Position numbers and translations under genes: made by a program. The notes under the pieces were generated by a model. It did not search any database and was not told the DNA's origin. It saw only the letters and a list, made by a program, of their open reading frames with translations. From Alicyclobacillaceae bacterium (GTDB lineage: Bacteria; Bacillota; Bacilli; Kyrpidiales; Kyrpidiaceae), in NCBI GenBank assembly GCA_029961045.1, contig JASBVN010000017.1, forward strand, positions 1-64,000: DNA of 64,000 nt, read 5' to 3'. Shown here piece by piece: positions 61,077 to 64,000 of this stretch. The stretch's first letter is position 1; the number at the start of each line of letters is the position of its first letter.

Positions 61077-61229
61077 ATGAAGATGAAAGGGCCGGCCCCG
61101 AAGGAAAACCGCAACAGCGAAGAAGAAAATTTTCGGGACACCTTTCTGTCCGTCTTTTTCGTCGGAGGATTTATTGTCGCCGTCTGGGTGGCCGTATTCT
61201 GCCTGTATCTCTACCGGCTTTGGGTGTAA
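61077..61229 (+). CDS. ba3-type cytochrome c oxidase subunit IIa (second set)
   Basis: A 50-residue single-helix protein: charged N-terminus (KMKGPAPKENRNSEEENF), then LSVFFVGGFIVAVWVAVFCL. Topology and position before subunits II and I match the 20056 gene, with the same FxxxxFIVxxWxxVF helix pattern. ATG 61077 or 61083 may be used; GAAGGAAGGG lies upstream. Confidence 0.85.
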   Translation: MKMKGPAPKENRNSEEENFRDTFLSVFFVGGFIVAVWVAVFCLYLYRLWV

Positions 61230-61244
61230 AAAGGGGGGATATCC

Positions 61245-61721
61245 GTGCTTAACATCCATCTTCCCCGGTATGAGCGGATTTGGCTGTGGATCGGGGGAGC
61301 TTCTCTGGTGCTGTTTCTCATCATCCTCGCTCTTCTGGCCCTGTTGGGGGATTTGAATCCCCCGGGGAACATGCGGATGATTGCACCGGAAGCGGTGAGG
61401 ACGACGCCGCCGTTCGACAAGCCCGGTTTGAAGCAAATCGGCCCCAATGAATACCGGGCGACCGTCGTCGCCCAGATGTTCACCTTTCAGCCCGCCTCTA
61501 TGACGGTGCCGGCCGGTTCGACCGTGCACTTTGAAGTGACGAGTCCCGACGTAGTCCACGGTTTTGAGATTCCCGGAACGAACGTCAATATGATGGTCAT
61601 CCCGGGCCACATCACCGAATTTACCTATACGTTCCGGAAAAAGGGAGATCATCTCATCGTGTGCAACGAATATTGCGGGAGCGGGCACCAAGTGATGATG
61701 GGGAGCATCACCGTGCAGTGA
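61245..61721 (+). CDS. cbaB: ba3-type cytochrome c oxidase subunit II (second set)
   Basis: A 158-residue CuA subunit, paralogous to 20260. Ligands H105, C140, E142, C144, H148 and M151 (CNEYCGSGHQVM) have the same spacing as the first set. The segment TTPPFDKPGLKQIGPNEYRA mirrors its counterpart. GTG 61245 follows AAAGGGGGG. It lies between IIa and subunit I. Confidence 0.94.
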   Translation: MLNIHLPRYERIWLWIGGASLVLFLIILALLALLGDLNPPGNMRMIAPEAVRTTPPFDKPGLKQIGPNEYRATVVAQMFTFQPASMTVPAGSTVHFEVTSPDVVHGFEIPGTNVNMMVIPGHITEFTYTFRKKGDHLIVCNEYCGSGHQVMMGSITVQ

Positions 61722-61753
61722 ACCGCCGAACTGGCGAAGAAGGAGGAACACCG

Positions 61754-63454
61754 ATGAACGAGACCGTCCGCGAACCGGCTCGGCCCGACGGGCCGGCTCC
61801 CTTCGAAAGAGGGACTTTCGACCGTCGCGACCGGGCCCTGATTTTGGCCCATTTGGGAGTGTCCTTTGCGGCTTTGCTGATCGGCGCACTCGCCGGTCTG
61901 TTTCAAGGTCTGCAACGCACCGGGTTTATTCAATTGCCCCAGGCCGTGGGATACTACCAGCTCTTGACCGCTCACGGCGTGTCGTTGGCGTTGATCTTTA
62001 CAACGTTTTTCATTATCGGATTTCTGTATTCGGGAACGGCCAAGACGCTGGACGGCCGATTTCGCCCGTTTGAACGCGCGTTGGCGTGGATTGGTTTCGT
62101 GCTCATGACGGCCGGTACCGTGATGAGCTTGCTGATGATTCTGACAAACGACGCTACAGTCCTTTACACCTTTTATGCGCCGATGCGGGCGGCTCCCTGG
62201 TTTTACATCGGCTTGGCGCTGGTGATTGTGGGAAGCTGGTTCAGCGGCTGGACCATTTTTGCGAGCTATTATAGGTGGAAGAAGGCGCATCCCGGGGAAG
62301 TCTCTCCGCTGTTCGCCTACATGTCGGTGGCGACGATGATTCTTTGGATCATTGCCACCCTGGGTGTAGCCGCGGAAGTCTTGTTCCAATTGATTCCCTG
62401 GTCTTTCGGGTGGACGGCCCGGATCAACGTTGAATTGAGCCGGGCGCTGTTCTGGTATTTCGGCCATCCCTTGGTATACTTCTGGCTGCTGCCGGCTTAC
62501 ATTTATTGGTATGTCAACATTCCGCAAATCATCAAAGGCCGGTTATTCAGCGACTCCTTGCCGCGGCTGACGTTTCTTCTGTTCATTTTGTATTCTGTGC
62601 CGGTCGGGTTTCACCATCAACTCATGGAGCCGGGCATCGGAGCTTTTTGGAAGTTTCTTCAAATCTTCTTCACGATGATCGTCGTCGTCCCTTCGTTGAT
62701 GACCGCTTTTGCCATGTTGGCCACCTTTGAATTGTCGGGGCGGCTCAAAGGGGCGAAGGGGCGATTCGAATGGGTTCGCAAATTGCCCTGGAAGGACGTG
62801 CGGTTTTTTGCGCCGGTCCTCGGGATGGCGATGTTCATTCCGGCGGGGGCGGGCGGCGTGGTGAACGCCAGCTACCAGATGAATCAAGTGGTGCACAATA
62901 CCCTCTGGGTTACCGGACATTTTCACATGGCTCTGGCCACCACCGTCGTCTCGACCTTTTTCGGGATCGCCTACTGGTTGGTTCCGGCTCTGACGAACCG
63001 GAAACTGACACGAGGGGCCAACAATTTGGGGATCCTCCAGAGTTGGCTGTGGTTCCTCGGCATGTTGCTTTTGGCCGGCAGCATGCACATCGTCGGGCTG
63101 TTCGGAGAACCTCGCCGCACGGCTTATACCACCTACCGGGACCATCCGGTGGTGGAAGTGTGGTTGCCCTATTGGCAGGTGATGGGCGTCGCAACCGTGT
63201 TCGTCGTCCTCTCGGTGCTGCTTTTCTTGGGGATCGTCGTATACCTGTGGGCCTTTGCCCCGAGGTTGGAAACCGCCGCCGAATATCCCATCGGGACACC
63301 TTTGGATCCCGCCCAACGGCCACCCCGGATTTTGGAGCGCTGGTCCCTTTGGATCGCGGTGACCGCCGTGCTGATCCTGGTGGCCTACGGGGTGCCGGTG
63401 TGGGAGATGTTGCAAAATCCGGAACCGGGTTCTCCCCCGATCCGCAGCTGGTAG
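61754..63454 (+). CDS. cbaA: ba3-type cytochrome c oxidase subunit I (second set)
   Basis: A 566-residue haem-copper catalytic subunit, paralogous to 20750. Ligand motifs are intact: LTAHGVSLALIF, WYFGHPLVYFWLLPAYIYWY (CuB His and Tyr), VGFHHQLMEPG and WVTGHFHMALATT. The C-terminus ends PEPGSPPIRSW, matching PPGSPPLRTW of the first copy. AGGAGGAACACCG precedes ATG 61754. The operon lies directly upstream of glnA, with no clear terminator between them. Confidence 0.95.
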   Translation: MNETVREPARPDGPAPFERGTFDRRDRALILAHLGVSFAALLIGALAGLFQGLQRTGFIQLPQAVGYYQLLTAHGVSLALIFTTFFIIGFLYSGTAKTLDGRFRPFERALAWIGFVLMTAGTVMSLLMILTNDATVLYTFYAPMRAAPWFYIGLALVIVGSWFSGWTIFASYYRWKKAHPGEVSPLFAYMSVATMILWIIATLGVAAEVLFQLIPWSFGWTARINVELSRALFWYFGHPLVYFWLLPAYIYWYVNIPQIIKGRLFSDSLPRLTFLLFILYSVPVGFHHQLMEPGIGAFWKFLQIFFTMIVVVPSLMTAFAMLATFELSGRLKGAKGRFEWVRKLPWKDVRFFAPVLGMAMFIPAGAGGVVNASYQMNQVVHNTLWVTGHFHMALATTVVSTFFGIAYWLVPALTNRKLTRGANNLGILQSWLWFLGMLLLAGSMHIVGLFGEPRRTAYTTYRDHPVVEVWLPYWQVMGVATVFVVLSVLLFLGIVVYLWAFAPRLETAAEYPIGTPLDPAQRPPRILERWSLWIAVTAVLILVAYGVPVWEMLQNPEPGSPPIRSW

Positions 63455-63493
63455 GAGGCGGAATCCGTATGTCCAAAACTTTTTCATTTGGAA

Positions 63494-63510
63494 TGTAATA
63501 TAATCTAACA
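63494..63510. promoter_or_regulatory. GlnR/TnrA box upstream of glnA
   Basis: TGTAATATAATCTAACA fits the consensus TGTNAN7TNACA at every fixed position. It ends 7 bases before the -35 hexamer of the glnA promoter, a position typical for GlnR control of glutamine synthetase. Confidence 0.85.
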
Positions 63511-63517
63511 TATTGAG

Positions 63518-63546
63518 TTGACCTTTCTCCCAAACTCGCGTATAAT
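63518..63546 (+). promoter_or_regulatory. Sigma-A promoter of glnA
   Basis: TTGACC (63518-63523) and a perfect TATAAT (63541-63546) are 17 bases apart, giving a leader of about 25 bases with GAGAGAGG before the ATG. Confidence 0.9.
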
Positions 63547-63577
63547 GACAGCAACGTTTGAAATGGGAGAGAGGCAA

Positions 63578-64000
63578 ATGAATGTACAGGAAGTACTGGA
63601 TTTGATCCGGAACGACAAAATCAAAATGGTGGATTTCCGGATTGTCGACTTGCCGGGACGGCAGCACCACGTGACGGTGCCCGCCTCCGCAATCGACGAG
63701 GAGGTGCTCCGCCGGGGGCTGGCCTTCGACGGGTCCAGCATCCAGGGATTCCGGAGCATCGAAGAAAGCGACATGGTGATGCGGCCCGACTTGGACACGG
63801 CGTTTATCGATCCCTTTGCCGCTGTGCCGACCCTCAACATCATGTGCGACGTGTATGAGCCAAACGGGGTCCGGTACGAACGGGATCCGCGGTTTGTCGC
63901 CCAGAAGGCGGAGATGTACCTGGAGCGGACGGGGATTGCCACAAAGGCGTTCTTCGGTCCGGAACTCGAGTTTTTCATCTTCGACGACGTGCGGTTTGAC
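63578..64000 (+). CDS. glnA: Glutamine synthetase type I (3' end outside window)
   Basis: The first 141 codons of glutamine synthetase, which makes glutamine from glutamate, ammonia and ATP. Visible: VDFRIVDLPGRQHHVTVPAS, LAFDGSSIQGFRSIEESDMV, MRPDLDTAFIDPFA and the start of the catalytic domain FFGPELEFFIFD with the metal-binding Glu residues. The beta-grasp N-terminal domain pattern is that of GlnA of Firmicutes. glnR is not adjacent upstream, unlike the Bacillus glnR-glnA operon. The frame stays open to base 64000. Confidence 0.96.
   Translation, partial: MNVQEVLDLIRNDKIKMVDFRIVDLPGRQHHVTVPASAIDEEVLRRGLAFDGSSIQGFRSIEESDMVMRPDLDTAFIDPFAAVPTLNIMCDVYEPNGVRYERDPRFVAQKAEMYLERTGIATKAFFGPELEFFIFDDVRFD

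Noticed and set aside
1-64000. tRNA, rRNA, insertion sequences, prophage, CRISPR arrays
   Set aside because: No intergenic space of suitable size shows cloverleaf, transposase, integrase or repeat-spacer patterns.

Overview
The window comes from a GC-rich, endospore-forming Firmicute of the class Bacilli. Its gene content (prkA/yhbH/spoVR, FadR-etf, ctaCDEFG, GlnR- and NrdR-type operators, GTG/TTG starts with strong GGAGG sites) together with the high GC points to the Alicyclobacillaceae, with Kyrpidia as a plausible genus. That placement is inference from content and was not searched. The physiology implied is aerobic, with several terminal oxidases, de novo B12 synthesis by the early-cobalt pathway, and a B12-dependent ribonucleotide reductase.

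Layout. (1) 1-15742, + strand: a tightly overlapping cobalamin operon, cbiD(partial)-cbiET-cbiL-cbiF-cbiG-cbiA-cbiX-cbiH60-cobT-cobQ-cbiZ/cobU-cbiB-cobS-cobD. It runs from cobalt insertion through ring contraction, amidation, aminopropanol attachment and lower-ligand assembly, plus a corrinoid-salvage domain (CbiZ) fused to CobU. cbiC, cbiJ and the adenosyltransferase are not in the window. (2) 15800-19768: an isochorismatase-like hydrolase, then a divergent ECF biotin transporter (fused double ATPase and EcfT on -, BioY on +). (3) 20056-22420: first ba3-type oxidase (IIa, II, I). (4) 22509-24993: fadR-etfB-etfA, with a promoter and FadR operator that exclude the upstream ATG codons. (5) 25138-27628: speE, osmC, and an aldo/keto reductase on -. 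(6) 27932-33484: first prkA-yhbH-spoVR set, a tandem MazG-like protein and a small zinc-ribbon-like protein. (7) 33669-38633: caa3 oxidase ctaC-D-E-F-G, preceded by a 23-bp tandem duplication that creates two overlapping octapeptide cistrons. (8) 38861-42640: nrdR-nrdJ behind an NrdR box. (9) 42668-44644: an orphan NarL-type response regulator and a secreted stalk-domain protein. (10) 44852-49341: second prkA-yhbH-spoVR set. (11) 49419-51225, - strand: a SelW-like gene with an in-frame TGA at a CxxU position and a SECIS-like hairpin, then an RsmF-like rRNA methyltransferase. (12) 51345-53025: ispH, then a c-di-GMP-I (GEMM-I) riboswitch in front of an unknown small protein. (13) 53048-54861, - strand: queD-queE-queC. 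(14) 54952-60897: DUF2935 protein, tcdA, an ArsC/Spx-like protein, ferredoxin, thpR, an MBL hydrolase, an FtsW/SpoVE protein and a DUF1802 protein. (15) 61077-63454: second ba3-type oxidase set. (16) 63494-64000: glnA (partial) behind a GlnR/TnrA box.

How it fits together. Cobalamin made by region 1 is the cofactor of NrdJ in region 8. Fatty-acid oxidation (FadR/EtfAB) feeds electrons to a respiratory chain with one caa3 and two ba3 oxidases. The items most worth testing are the SelW-like selenoprotein that conventional ORF calling misses, the c-di-GMP riboswitch with an apparent ribosome-site-sequestering platform over an unknown gene, and the nested octapeptide leader of ctaC. No tRNA, rRNA, insertion sequence or CRISPR array was seen.
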